Part shown: one piece after another, positions 1-7,069 of the stretch
Position numbering within the stretch: position 1 is the stretch's first letter
Layout: the number at the start of each line of letters is the position of its first letter
From: Draconibacterium orientale
Lineage (GTDB): Bacteria > Bacteroidota > Bacteroidia > Bacteroidales > UBA12170
Direction: 5' to 3'
NCBI GenBank assembly: GCA_020718315.1
Contig: DYSK01000072.1
Span: 1 to 11,260 of the forward strand
DNA: 11,260 nucleotides
Notes under the pieces: generated by a model
Databases searched by the model: none
Seen by the model: the letters and a program-made list of their open reading frames with translations, nothing else
Told to the model about the DNA's origin: nothing
Program-made: the position numbers and the translations under genes

Positions 1-1164
1 AATTACTTGGTTTGTGATGGCTTCGAATTCGTCGAATTTCAAAGGGCGATTGTCCAAGGCCGAAGGCAAACGAAATCCGTATTCTACCAAAGTTTGCTTG
101 CGCGAACGGTCGCCTCCATACATGGCGCGTATTTGTGGAAGAGTCACGTGCGATTCGTCAATGATGGTGATATAATCTTCGGGAAAATAATCCAAAAGGC
201 AAAATGGCCTGCTTCCGGCTTTTCGACCGTCAAAATAACGAGAATAATTTTCGATGCCGGAACAGTAACCAAGTTCTTTCAACATTTCGATGTCGTAAAT
301 CACTCTGTCTTCCAATCTTTTGGCGCTCGTCAAATCTTGCGATTCTTTAAAAAAGTCTATTTGTTTGAACAAATCGTCCTGAATCGATTCGATGGCCGAT
401 TTCATTTTGTCTTTTGTGGTAACAAAAATATTGGCCGGATAAATGGTGATTTGATCCATCTGAACGATGGTTTTTCCATTTTCGGGATCTATTTGTTCCA
501 AGCTTTCAATTTCATTTCCCCAAAATCCAATTCGAAAGGCCGTATCGGCGTATGCCGGAAAAATATCTACCGTATCTCCTCTTACACGAAAAGTTCCTCT
601 CGAGAACTGAACCTCCGAACGCGAATACAAGCTGTCGACAAATTGCAAAAGGAGTTTCTTTCGTTCTACTCGATCTCCTTTTTTTATCAGAATCAGGTTG
701 TTGGCAAAATCTTCTGGATTCCCAATTCCATAAATACACGACACGGAAGAAACCACAATCACATCTCTTCGTCCGGAAAGCAAGGAAGAGGTGGCACTCA
801 ATCGCAGTTTTTCAATTTCTTCATTGATGCTTAAATCTTTTTCGATGTAGGTGTTTGAACTTGGAAGGTAGGCTTCGGGTTGATAATAATCATAATACGA
901 AACAAAATATTCGACCGCATTGTCGGGAAAAAACAACTTGAATTCGTTGTAGAGTTGTGCTGCAAGTGTTTTGTTGTGCGAAAGAACCAAAACCGGTCTG
1001 TTGACTTCTTGGATGACATTGGCAATGGTAAAAGTTTTGCCCGATCCCGTTACTCCTAAAAGCACTTGAGCCTCATCGCCTCTTCTCAAACCTTCGGTAA
1101 GTTGAACGATGGCTTGAGGTTGGTCGCCTGTTGGTGAAAAAGTGGAATCAAGTTTAAAGTTCAT
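1..1164 (-). CDS. uvrB: Excinuclease ABC subunit B (UvrB), N-terminal 388 codons, cut by window edge
   Basis: UvrB is the DNA-damage-verifying helicase-like subunit of nucleotide excision repair. It is loaded by UvrA, opens the duplex at the lesion and recruits UvrC. Translating the minus strand from ATG at 1164-1162 gives an uninterrupted frame to base 1. The N-terminus MNFKLDSTFSPTGDQPQAI is typical of the family. Walker A GVTGSGKT lies at residues 37-44, the DNA-clamping beta-hairpin SYYDYYQPEAY around 89-99, and the Walker B/DEAD-like box DESH at 336-339, followed by the conserved RAMYGGDRSRKQTLVEYGFRLPSALDNRP-type region. The family is about 660-670 residues long, so the second helicase domain and the UvrC-binding UVR motif lie outside the window. 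It sits 45 bp downstream of the EEP gene on the same strand and has a possible promoter in that gap (1180-1187). Recognition is certain. No frameshift or missing motif is seen in the part present. Confidence 0.97.
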   Translation of the reverse strand, partial: MNFKLDSTFSPTGDQPQAIVQLTEGLRRGDEAQVLLGVTGSGKTFTIANVIQEVNRPVLVLSHNKTLAAQLYNEFKLFFPDNAVEYFVSYYDYYQPEAYLPSSNTYIEKDLSINEEIEKLRLSATSSLLSGRRDVIVVSSVSCIYGIGNPEDFANNLILIKKGDRVERKKLLLQFVDSLYSRSEVQFSRGTFRVRGDTVDIFPAYADTAFRIGFWGNEIESLEQIDPENGKTIVQMDQITIYPANIFVTTKDKMKSAIESIQDDLFKQIDFFKESQDLTSAKRLEDRVIYDIEMLKELGYCSGIENYSRYFDGRKAGSRPFCLLDYFPEDYITIIDESHVTLPQIRAMYGGDRSRKQTLVEYGFRLPSALDNRPLKFDEFEAITNQVI

Positions 1165-1179
1165 GCTGAAAGCTTTGTG

Positions 1180-1187
1180 CAAAAATA
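1180..1187 (-). promoter_or_regulatory. Possible -7 promoter box of uvrB (TATTTTTG)
   Basis: The minus strand reads TATTTTTG, matching the Bacteroidota sigma-A -7 consensus TAnnTTTG, 15 bases upstream of the uvrB ATG. It would give a very short leader of about 10 nt. I see no good TTG -33 element at the usual spacing, so this could be a chance match in AT-rich DNA and uvrB may instead be co-transcribed with the upstream EEP gene. Confidence 0.35.
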
Positions 1188-1209
1188 GGAAAGAAATTCG
1201 GTTAGAAAA

Positions 1210-2316
1210 TTAGTTTAAAGAGAGATCAAAAGTGCTCATAATTGGAAAATGATCCGATTTTTCAAAGTGCCCAATTTCAAAAGAATTCACTTTAAAAATC
1301 GTGTCGCTCAAAATAAAATCAATGCGCATAGCTGGAAGTCTGCCGTTGTATGTATTTCCGTAACCCGTTCCTTTTTCTACAAAAGCATCTTTTCGGCCGG
1401 CAGCCAATTTGCGATAGGTAAAAGTTCCGGGCGTATCGTTGAAATCGCCGCAAATAAGAATAGGGTAAGGGCTTTTCTCTATATTTTCTAAAACCAGATT
1501 TACTTGCGTATTCCTGATTTTGGAATAGCGCGAAAGTTTTCCAACCAAACTCGTAATCTGAGTGCTCGTTTGTTCGGTTGAAGTGATTTCAGGCGAATAA
1601 AAAATTTCATATTCGTTTTTCCCAAAATGATTGGATTCCAAATGCAGATTGTAAATACGGAGCGTGTCTTCGTGGTATTTTATGTCTGCTATCAAAGCGA
1701 AAATCTTGCCATGATGCCGCAGTTCTTCTTGATGTACGATTGGGAAATCTGATAGAATGAGCAATAAATCCACAAATTTGAAGGGGCTTTTTTCTAAATA
1801 TGGCGTTGCTGCCCAATAAGGTTTTTGAAGTTGTGCTTGAAATTCTTTAATTGTGTTGACTCCTTTTGTAGGATAGGTTTGAAATTCTTGCAAACAAATA
1901 AGGTCAGCGTTTTGACTGTCCAAATAATTCTGAATGGCTAAACGAATCGTCTTATCGGCATATTTTTCGTTGTTGTTCGAAAGATTTTTTACATTGAACG
2001 ACAATACTTTTACGGTTTCACCAGCGGATTCGTTTGGCCGATTGTTGAACTGAAAATGGTTGTTAATCGTACTAAACCCAATTAAAATGGTGATGAGTGA
2101 ATAAATAAAATTTTTGCTTAAAAGCACAATCCAAAACAGAACAAACAATATATTTATGAGTAACAAAGCCGGATAGATTATTCCAAGAATAACAAATATC
2201 CATAAGATTGTTGGCGGAACATAAGGCGCAAGGTAAGCTAGAAGTAATAAGAATACAAAAAGCAGATTAAGTCCTAAAATAAGCCGGATTAATAAAATTT
2301 TTCTCGCTTTTGCCAT
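1210..2316 (-). CDS. Membrane-anchored endonuclease/exonuclease/phosphatase (EEP) family protein
   Basis: This 368-residue protein has two parts. Residues about 8-82 are strongly hydrophobic and form three or four membrane segments (roughly 8-30, 36-66 and 68-82). Residues about 102-368 form an EEP (DNase I-like) metal-dependent phosphodiesterase domain. Visible catalytic motifs are SFNVKNL 106-112 (metal-binding Asn108), LQEF 142-145 (Glu144), NLHLES 223-228, CGDFND 289-294 (Asp291, Asn293), RIDF 331-334 and the C-terminal SDHFP 354-358 (Asp355, His356). The set is complete, so hydrolase activity is likely. The substrate could be nucleic acid, a phospholipid or an inositol phosphate and cannot be told from sequence. 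The helices suggest a membrane-tethered catalytic domain. The ATG at 2316 is chosen because it starts a short basic stretch before the first helix. uvrB follows 45 bp downstream on the same strand, probably without functional connection. Confidence 0.9.
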   Translation of the reverse strand: MAKARKILLIRLILGLNLLFVFLLLLAYLAPYVPPTILWIFVILGIIYPALLLINILFVLFWIVLLSKNFIYSLITILIGFSTINNHFQFNNRPNESAGETVKVLSFNVKNLSNNNEKYADKTIRLAIQNYLDSQNADLICLQEFQTYPTKGVNTIKEFQAQLQKPYWAATPYLEKSPFKFVDLLLILSDFPIVHQEELRHHGKIFALIADIKYHEDTLRIYNLHLESNHFGKNEYEIFYSPEITSTEQTSTQITSLVGKLSRYSKIRNTQVNLVLENIEKSPYPILICGDFNDTPGTFTYRKLAAGRKDAFVEKGTGYGNTYNGRLPAMRIDFILSDTIFKVNSFEIGHFEKSDHFPIMSTFDLSLN

Positions 2317-2320
2317 TGAA

Positions 2321-2328
2321 CAAAACTA
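2321..2328 (-). promoter_or_regulatory. Possible -7 box of the EEP gene (TAGTTTTG)
   Basis: The minus strand reads TAGTTTTG, a TAnnTTTG match, only 4 bases before the EEP start codon. Transcription from it would give an essentially leaderless mRNA. No -33 partner is visible. The alternative promoter is the better-placed TATCTTTG at 2481-2488, with a hairpin in between. Confidence 0.25.
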
Positions 2329-2357
2329 AGAAAATTAGCATTCGAATGAGCGATTCG

Positions 2358-2475
2358 CAAATAATAAGAGATGACATTTTTGGTGTCATCTCCTAAACTA
2401 ATTTCCAATAAAAATGAACTATGAGAAAGTCCTTAGCTGGTGGTTATTCTTTTAATTGTCGAAAGCCTTGCATTG
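2358..2475 (-). ncRNA. Candidate small RNA or attenuated 5' leader upstream of the EEP gene
   Basis: On the minus strand a TATCTTTG box at 2488-2481 predicts a transcription start near 2475. About 85 nt further on, a perfect 9-bp stem (2384-2392 pairing with 2368-2376, 7-nt loop) is followed by the U-rich tail TTATTATTT (2367-2359), which looks like an intrinsic terminator. Together they define a discrete transcript of about 115-120 nt ending some 40 bases before the EEP start codon. It contains a nine-codon frame (MQGFRQLKE, 2473-2444) that may be chance. It does not match a family I recognise: no SRP RNA, 6S, tmRNA or tRNA features were found. It could be an independent small RNA or a leader controlling read-through into the EEP gene. 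The extent is inferred from promoter and terminator signals only. Confidence 0.4.
2359..2392 (-). terminator. Hairpin with U-rich tail upstream of the EEP gene
   Basis: GAGATGACA (2368-2376) and TGTCATCTC (2384-2392) form a perfect 9-bp inverted repeat around a 7-base loop. Read on the minus strand the hairpin is followed by TTATTATTT, as expected of an intrinsic terminator. Read on the plus strand no T-run follows. Because no protein gene lies upstream on the minus strand, it must end a non-coding transcript or act as an attenuator. Confidence 0.55.
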
Positions 2476-2480
2476 TGTCA

Positions 2481-2488
2481 CAAAGATA
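2481..2488 (-). promoter_or_regulatory. -7 promoter box (TATCTTTG) facing the EEP gene
   Basis: The minus strand reads CTATCTTTGTGACA. TATCTTTG is a common form of the Bacteroidota -7 box. A weak GTTA near 2514-2511 sits at a slightly long spacing for a -33 element. It would start the candidate small RNA/leader ending at the 2359-2392 hairpin. Confidence 0.45.
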
Positions 2489-2489
2489 G

Positions 2490-2721
2490 GCGCACTCTGG
2501 GGCTGATTCCTAACGATTCAATTTTAAAAACGAGAGAAATTGATTAGAATTTGTCCAGATGATGGAAAGTGTTTGTTTAAAATGTTTTAATCGAGCTTAG
2601 GCGAATTATTGCTATTTAAGTAATTTATAATCAATAGGTTAAATTTATTGTGGAAATATATTTAATTGAGTTACTTTATACAGATGCGTTTGGCTCTAGA
2701 AGAGATATTTAATTTTTAAAC
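2490..2721. other. Non-coding AT-rich stretch, nothing recognised
   Basis: This is the middle of the 453-base gap between the divergent EEP and deacetylase genes. I find no convincing reading frame, RNA gene or repeat in it. The only structure is a short AT palindrome (TTAAAA-TG-TTTTAA, 2577-2590), which is unremarkable at this base composition. Confidence 0.5.
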
Positions 2722-2752
2722 TTTGTACTCTCGTTGGTATTGCTTATTTTTG
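2722..2752 (+). promoter_or_regulatory. Bacteroidota sigma-A promoter of the deacetylase-acetyltransferase operon
   Basis: TTTG at 2722-2725 (-33 element) is separated by exactly 19 bases from TATTTTTG at 2745-2752 (-7 element, TAnnTTTG). Both elements and the spacing match the phylum consensus. The ATG follows 17 bases after the -7 box, leaving a leader of about 10-12 nt. This is the best promoter in the window. Confidence 0.75.
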
Positions 2753-2769
2753 AATACAAATAGATAAGA

Positions 2770-4080
2770 ATGCTACTTATTTACACTGCGCAAATTTCCA
2801 AAAGACTGAATTATATTTTTAAGCTTTTCTTTAAAGATATTATTCGTGTCGAATACATAATATCGTCTGATAAGGAAATGTTCGATAAATTTGAAGGGGC
2901 AAAGATGGTTTATGGAACAAATTCTTTTGGCCATACTCTTTTTTTTGGCGCATCAAAATTTCTGTTCGAAAGCGGTCTAAATTCGCAGGAACTTAATGCG
3001 GTTGAATACAAGGATATTCCGGCTCCATTTCCTATTTATCATAAGGGAAGTTTGCTCCCGTTTGATGTTTTTGCAGCTTCTTTTTATTTTGCAAGTCGTT
3101 ATGAAGAATATATGCCATACCGCAAAGACGAATACGGTCGATTTACTGCTCACGAAAGTTATGCCTATAAAAATGGATTCTTATCGAAACCGGTCATCAA
3201 TATTTGGGCGTACGAAATTGTTGGATTGATTCAAAATGTATATCCCGATTTTGGAGCTAATTTTCAGCGATTTACCTATATTCCTACCTACGACATTGAT
3301 CAAGCCTGGTCGTTTAATCAAAAAGGATTTACCCGGAATTTAGGTGGCTTTTTAAGATCGATGTGGAATCTTGATTTGGAGCGATTGGGGCAGCGTTTTC
3401 GGGTGTTATACATGGGTGAAAAAGATCCATTTGACACCTACGATTTTCAGTTTCAGTTGCAAAATCAATATAAATTGAAGCCTGTTTATTTTATTCTGTT
3501 TTCTCTTTTGGGACCGTTTGATAAGAATATTTCGCCCACCAACAATACTTTTCGTGCTTTGGTAAAATCATTGTCTGATCGAGCAAAAATAGGCATACAT
3601 CCTTCATACTCTTCCAACGAAAACACGGATTTAATCAAAAGTGAAAGTCATGAATTGGAAAAAATAATTAAAGTTGAAATTAAGCGCAGTCGGCAACATT
3701 TCTTAAAACTGCATCTTCCCGAAACATATCGGAATTTGCTGGCTTTGGATATCACTGAAGATTTTACCATGGGATTTGCGGCCGAACCGGGTTTTAGAGC
3801 CGGATTGTGTACGCCTTTTTATTTTTACGATTTGGATTACGAAATAGAAACCAAACTTCAAGTCTTTCCATTTGCCGTGATGGATGGCACGCTGCGTGAT
3901 TACAAAGATGTTGGAATTGAAGAAGCAAAAGAAATAATCCACGCATTAATTGATGAAGTTAAAAAGGTAAATGGTACTTTTATTAGCCTTTGGCACAACG
4001 AATCGTTGAGCGATCAAGACCGTTGGAAAGCCTGGCAAGAGGTATATATTGATATGCTAAACAAAATTCACCATTCGTGA
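2770..4080 (+). CDS. Divergent polysaccharide deacetylase (NodB/CE4-like) protein
   Basis: This 436-residue protein resembles the large Bacteroidota polysaccharide-deacetylase relatives that carry an extra N-terminal domain (DUF7033 type, from memory). Residues about 1-165 are that N-terminal domain. From about 168 a degenerate NodB barrel follows: TYDIDQAW 173-180, whose paired aspartates (175, 177) correspond to the catalytic/metal Asp motif; GIHPSY 275-280 with a candidate metal His277; SRQHF 307-311; DFTMGFAAEPGFRAG 331-345, resembling the substrate-groove Arg motif; and WHN 408-410 with the C-terminal His409. The expected reaction is metal-dependent removal of acyl groups from a glycan. 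There is no signal peptide, so it probably acts in the cytoplasm or at the inner membrane. The ATG at 2770 directly follows a good promoter, but MLLIYTAQIS could in principle begin further in. The next gene overlaps it by GTGA and is presumably in the same pathway. Exact substrate unknown. Confidence 0.8.
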   Translation: MLLIYTAQISKRLNYIFKLFFKDIIRVEYIISSDKEMFDKFEGAKMVYGTNSFGHTLFFGASKFLFESGLNSQELNAVEYKDIPAPFPIYHKGSLLPFDVFAASFYFASRYEEYMPYRKDEYGRFTAHESYAYKNGFLSKPVINIWAYEIVGLIQNVYPDFGANFQRFTYIPTYDIDQAWSFNQKGFTRNLGGFLRSMWNLDLERLGQRFRVLYMGEKDPFDTYDFQFQLQNQYKLKPVYFILFSLLGPFDKNISPTNNTFRALVKSLSDRAKIGIHPSYSSNENTDLIKSESHELEKIIKVEIKRSRQHFLKLHLPETYRNLLALDITEDFTMGFAAEPGFRAGLCTPFYFYDLDYEIETKLQVFPFAVMDGTLRDYKDVGIEEAKEIIHALIDEVKKVNGTFISLWHNESLSDQDRWKAWQEVYIDMLNKIHHS

Positions 4081-5027
4081 TTAAATATTATCCAAATAAA
4101 GAAATTAATAAACGAAAGTGGGACGAATGCGTTTCTTCGAGTGTAAACGGTCGTATTTATGCTTATTCTTGGTATTTGGATTGCGTTGCCGATCAATGGG
4201 ATGCGTTGATTTTTGGCAATTATCATGCCGTGTTTCCTTTGCCCTATCGAATAAAATGGGGAATAAAATATGTATATCAGCCGGTATTTACGCAACAATT
4301 GGGTTTGTTTTCGAAAATTAAAATCACTCCTTCTTTGCTCGAAAATTTTATTCAAAATATCCCTGCACACTTTAAATATGTCAACCTAAATCTCAATCAA
4401 CACAATCGCCTATACACTCGCTTGTTTCGAGTAGAATCAAAACAGAATATTGAAATGGATTTGTTGGCCGACTATTCAATTCTACGCGACAAATACTCCA
4501 CCAACCTCAAGCGGAATTTAAAAAAAGCCACCGATGCAAAACTAACAATTTTTGAAAATCTGAAACCGGATGCAATAATTCGCCTTTTTCATGAAAATCA
4601 AGCAGACCAATTTGGAAATATTTCTCCTTCCGATTACACGCGGTTGTTGCGTTTAGTATATAAAGCATTGCAATTGGGGCATGCCGAAGTTTGGGGTGCC
4701 TACACCTCAGAGAACAATTTGTGTTGTGGTGCCATTTTTCTTCGAAGTCACAAAAGACTTACTTTTTTATTTTCGGGAACGGATAAGGATGCACGAAAGA
4801 ATGCAGCACTGCCTTTTGTGCTCAATGCTTTCATCGAAGCCAATGCAAACAAAGAATTGGTTTTTGACTTTGAAGGTTCCAATTACAGTTCCTTAGCCCG
4901 TTTTTATCTTGGTTTTGGCGGACAAACCATTTCCTATTCACAGATACATATCTTGCAATCGGCGGCTATTTTGAGACCTATCCTAAAGTCCTATTTGTTT
5001 TTTCGCGCAAAAAGACGTTTGGTTTAG
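4077..5027 (+). CDS. GNAT-fold acetyltransferase, BioF2/FemAB-like
   Basis: This 316-residue protein has the look of the double-GNAT acyl/aminoacyltransferases (FemAB-like, BioF2-like domain) found in polysaccharide and envelope gene clusters. Supporting segments are the basic YSTNLKRNLKKAT at 140-152, the strand/helix block FLFSGTDKDARKNAALPFVL around 230-249, and the acceptor-site-like FDFEGSNYSSLARFYLGFGG 263-282, which is highly characteristic. It probably transfers an acyl or aminoacyl group to an amino sugar or lipid-linked sugar at the cytoplasmic face of the membrane. Translation starts at GTG 4077-4079, inside the stop region of the deacetylase (GTGA overlap), indicating translational coupling. 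A deacetylase followed by an acyltransferase suggests remodelling of one amino group from acetyl to another acyl, which is inference. It has no signal peptide or membrane helix. Confidence 0.8.
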   Translation: MIKYYPNKEINKRKWDECVSSSVNGRIYAYSWYLDCVADQWDALIFGNYHAVFPLPYRIKWGIKYVYQPVFTQQLGLFSKIKITPSLLENFIQNIPAHFKYVNLNLNQHNRLYTRLFRVESKQNIEMDLLADYSILRDKYSTNLKRNLKKATDAKLTIFENLKPDAIIRLFHENQADQFGNISPSDYTRLLRLVYKALQLGHAEVWGAYTSENNLCCGAIFLRSHKRLTFLFSGTDKDARKNAALPFVLNAFIEANANKELVFDFEGSNYSSLARFYLGFGGQTISYSQIHILQSAAILRPILKSYLFFRAKRRLV

Positions 5028-5068
5028 GCCGGACAGTTTTTCTTCTCTATCGTTTCCGTAACCTTTTT

Positions 5069-5097
5069 AAATTGTGAGCATCTAATTCTCACAATTT
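5069..5097. repeat. 10-bp perfect inverted repeat before the upp -7 box (operator or terminator)
   Basis: AAATTGTGAG (5069-5078) and CTCACAATTT (5088-5097) are perfect reverse complements separated by 9 bases. The repeat lies 42 bases after the acetyltransferase stop codon and ends 3 bases before the upp -7 box, covering the -33 region. No T-run follows on the plus strand, which argues against a simple terminator. It could be a binding site for a dimeric repressor of upp, or a weak hairpin ending the upstream operon. The regulator is unknown. Confidence 0.5.
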
Positions 5098-5100
5098 GAC

Positions 5101-5108
5101 TATCTTTG
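5101..5108 (+). promoter_or_regulatory. -7 promoter box of upp (TATCTTTG)
   Basis: TATCTTTG matches TAnnTTTG and lies 40 bases before the upp ATG. No consensus TTG occurs at 19-21 bases upstream. The nearest candidate, TTG at 5072-5074 within the inverted repeat, gives a spacer of 26. The leader would be about 35 nt. Confidence 0.5.
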
Positions 5109-5148
5109 TTTTGTTCAATAAAAGCTAAATTGTTAAAAAAACACAAGC

Positions 5149-5805
5149 ATGATACACAATCTTGGAGAATCAAATTCCATTTTTAATCAATATATGGCAG
5201 AGATACGCGATGTGAATATTCAATCTGATATGTTGCGTTTTAGACGCAATTTAGAACGAATTGGAGCTTTGCTTGCTTACGAAATCAGCAAAGATTTGGT
5301 GTATCAGTCCGAAGAGGTTCAAACACCGCTTGGTTTGGCAACTGTTCCAATGTTGCATTCCAATCTGGTGTTGGCTACCATATTGCGTGCTGGATTGCCT
5401 ATGCATCAAGGCATGCTCAGTATTTTTGATAAAGCCGAAAGTGCTTTTATTTCGGCTTACCGAAAACACAATAAAGATGGTTCATTCAATATTAAATTGG
5501 AATACATGGCCAAACCCGATTTGAAAGACAAAATTCTCATCCTCTCAGATCCAATGTTGGCAACGGGCGCTTCCATGCATCTCACCTACAAAGCGTTGAT
5601 TGCCGACGGAAAACCAAAACATACTTATCTGGTTGCTATTATTGCCAGCTCGGAAGGAATAGAATATGTTAAGAAGAATTTTTCGAAATCAGAGGTGAGC
5701 GTTTGGGTAGGAGCCATCGATGACGAATTAACCGCTCAGGCATACATTGTTCCAGGTTTGGGCGATGCGGGCGACTTGGCTTACGGAAAAAAAGAAGATC
5801 GATAA
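5149..5805 (+). CDS. upp: Uracil phosphoribosyltransferase
   Basis: This cytosolic pyrimidine-salvage enzyme makes UMP and pyrophosphate from uracil and PRPP. The 218-residue product shows the family hallmarks: ATILRAGLPM 76-85, the PRPP-binding loop ILSDPMLATGAS 131-142, and the uracil-binding C-terminal block YIVPGLGDAGDLAYG 199-213. Length is close to the usual 208-218. The ATG at 5149 opens MIHNLGESNSIFNQYMAEIRD, matching the normal family start. The upstream region reads AAAAAAACACAAGC with no Shine-Dalgarno, as is normal in this phylum. Its own promoter box lies at 5101-5108, with an inverted repeat in front that could be its operator. The ABC permease gene starts one base after its stop codon, so the two are likely co-transcribed even though no functional link is obvious. 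Confidence 0.96.
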   Translation: MIHNLGESNSIFNQYMAEIRDVNIQSDMLRFRRNLERIGALLAYEISKDLVYQSEEVQTPLGLATVPMLHSNLVLATILRAGLPMHQGMLSIFDKAESAFISAYRKHNKDGSFNIKLEYMAKPDLKDKILILSDPMLATGASMHLTYKALIADGKPKHTYLVAIIASSEGIEYVKKNFSKSEVSVWVGAIDDELTAQAYIVPGLGDAGDLAYGKKEDR

Positions 5806-5806
5806 A

Positions 5807-7051
5807 ATGAAGAATAATTTAGTAAAAGAAAACATCAAAATTTCCCTCGAATCGATTCGTTCACACTTTTTAAGAACGATATTAACTGTGTTGATTATTG
5901 CTTTTGGCATCATGGCTTTGGTCGGAATTCTCACCTCTATCGACGCGATTAAATTCTTTCTGAATAAAGAGTTTATGTCGATGGGATCCAATACTTTTAC
6001 CGTTAAGAATCGGGGAATGAATGTTCAGATTGGCGGAAAAAGACACAGCGGCGATCATTATAAAGTAATAAGTTGGGCGGAAGCCAAAGCGTTTAAAGAA
6101 CAATTCGTTTTTGAGGCGGTGACTTCGGTTTACACATTTGGTTCAGGTGTCACTACGGTTAAATATAGATCGGAAAAAACTAACCCGAATGTTCGGATTA
6201 TGGGTGTTGATGATAATTATGCAGCTACTTCTGGTGAAGAAATCGAATTTGGCCGAAATTTCACTCCCAATGATGTGTATTATGGAACTGCTGTTGCCGT
6301 GGTTGGAAGCGAAATCGTAAAAACAATATTTAAGAACAACGAAAACCCTTTAGATAAGATCATTACAGTAGGTTCAGGAAAATACCGAGTGATTGGCGTT
6401 TTGAAGGAAAAAGGAAGCAGTATGGGATTTAGCGGTGACCGAAGCGTTTGGTTGCCAATTCAAAATGTCCGGCAATATTTCCCAAGTCCTAACGAGAATT
6501 TCAGGGTAAATGTATTGGTGGACAATCCATTGCGAATGGATGCCGCCATGGGCGAATCAACGGGTTTGATGCGCGTGATCCGTAAAAATAGACTTGGCGA
6601 TGAGGACAGTTTTGTCATCGAACAAAGCAATAATTTAGCCGAAATGCTGATCGATAATCTGAAGATGATTACAACTGCAGCCATCTTTATCGGCCTTATC
6701 ACCTTGGTGGGTGCGGCCATTGGTTTGATGAATATTATGTTGGTATCTGTAACCGAACGTACACGTGAAATAGGCATTCGAAAGGCGCTGGGAGCAACAA
6801 GCCAAATGATAAAAATGCAATTTCTAATCGAATCGATTGTCATTTCTCAAATTGGCGGTGTAGTTGGAATCATTTTGGGCATTGCCGTTGGAAATGTAGT
6901 TTCTTACCTCATTGGAAGTGCATTTCTGATCCCTTGGGCATGGATAATATTGGGCGTTGTACTTTGTTTTGTGGTGGCTATACTTTCCGGATTTTTACCT
7001 GCAAACAAAGCCGCCAAACTAGATCCGATAGAAGCACTTCGTTACGAATAA
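5807..7051 (+). CDS. FtsX/MacB-type ABC transporter permease
   Basis: This 414-residue inner-membrane permease belongs to the MacB/FtsX class, whose members use ATP hydrolysis by a partner to drive movements of a periplasmic domain rather than classical transport. Layout: one N-terminal membrane helix about 24-45, a large extracytoplasmic (MacB_PCD-like) domain about 50-285, then three helices about 290-315, 341-370 and 375-398. The cytoplasmic coupling motif SVTERTREIGIRKALGAT (314-331) and the C-terminal DPIEALRYE (406-414) are classic for the family. The start is set at ATG 5807 (MKNNLVKENIKISLESIRSH), one base after the upp stop. An in-frame ATG at 5747 would add 20 residues overlapping upp with no family resemblance. 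No ATP-binding subunit or membrane-fusion protein is encoded nearby, so the partner must be elsewhere in the genome. Confidence 0.93.
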   Translation: MKNNLVKENIKISLESIRSHFLRTILTVLIIAFGIMALVGILTSIDAIKFFLNKEFMSMGSNTFTVKNRGMNVQIGGKRHSGDHYKVISWAEAKAFKEQFVFEAVTSVYTFGSGVTTVKYRSEKTNPNVRIMGVDDNYAATSGEEIEFGRNFTPNDVYYGTAVAVVGSEIVKTIFKNNENPLDKIITVGSGKYRVIGVLKEKGSSMGFSGDRSVWLPIQNVRQYFPSPNENFRVNVLVDNPLRMDAAMGESTGLMRVIRKNRLGDEDSFVIEQSNNLAEMLIDNLKMITTAAIFIGLITLVGAAIGLMNIMLVSVTERTREIGIRKALGATSQMIKMQFLIESIVISQIGGVVGIILGIAVGNVVSYLIGSAFLIPWAWIILGVVLCFVVAILSGFLPANKAAKLDPIEALRYE

Positions 7052-7069
7052 CAATCTGAGGTAAAGTGA

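Noticed and set aside
7..834. Long plus-strand reading frame (about 275 codons) at the left edge
   Set aside because: It lies antisense to the unambiguous uvrB frame, its product has no recognisable family features, and uvrB explains the codon structure.
2440..2480. ACCACCA-like sequence on the minus strand that could be a tRNA 3' end
   Set aside because: No T-arm, anticodon arm or acceptor pairing can be drawn around it.
5069..5097. Similarity of the inverted repeat to the E. coli lac operator (AATTGTGAGC...)
   Set aside because: The match is limited to one half-site, the centre differs, and no LacI-type gene is present. A general palindrome is the safer description.
5747..5806. Upstream ATG that would extend the permease by 20 residues into upp
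   Set aside because: The extra residues are out-of-frame upp sequence (MFQVWAMRATWLTEKKKIDK). The ATG at 5807 gives a normal permease N-terminus just before the first helix.
6460..6843. Minus-strand 127-codon frame inside the permease gene
   Set aside because: The plus strand here encodes the canonical FtsX/MacB membrane and coupling motifs, and the antisense product resembles nothing.
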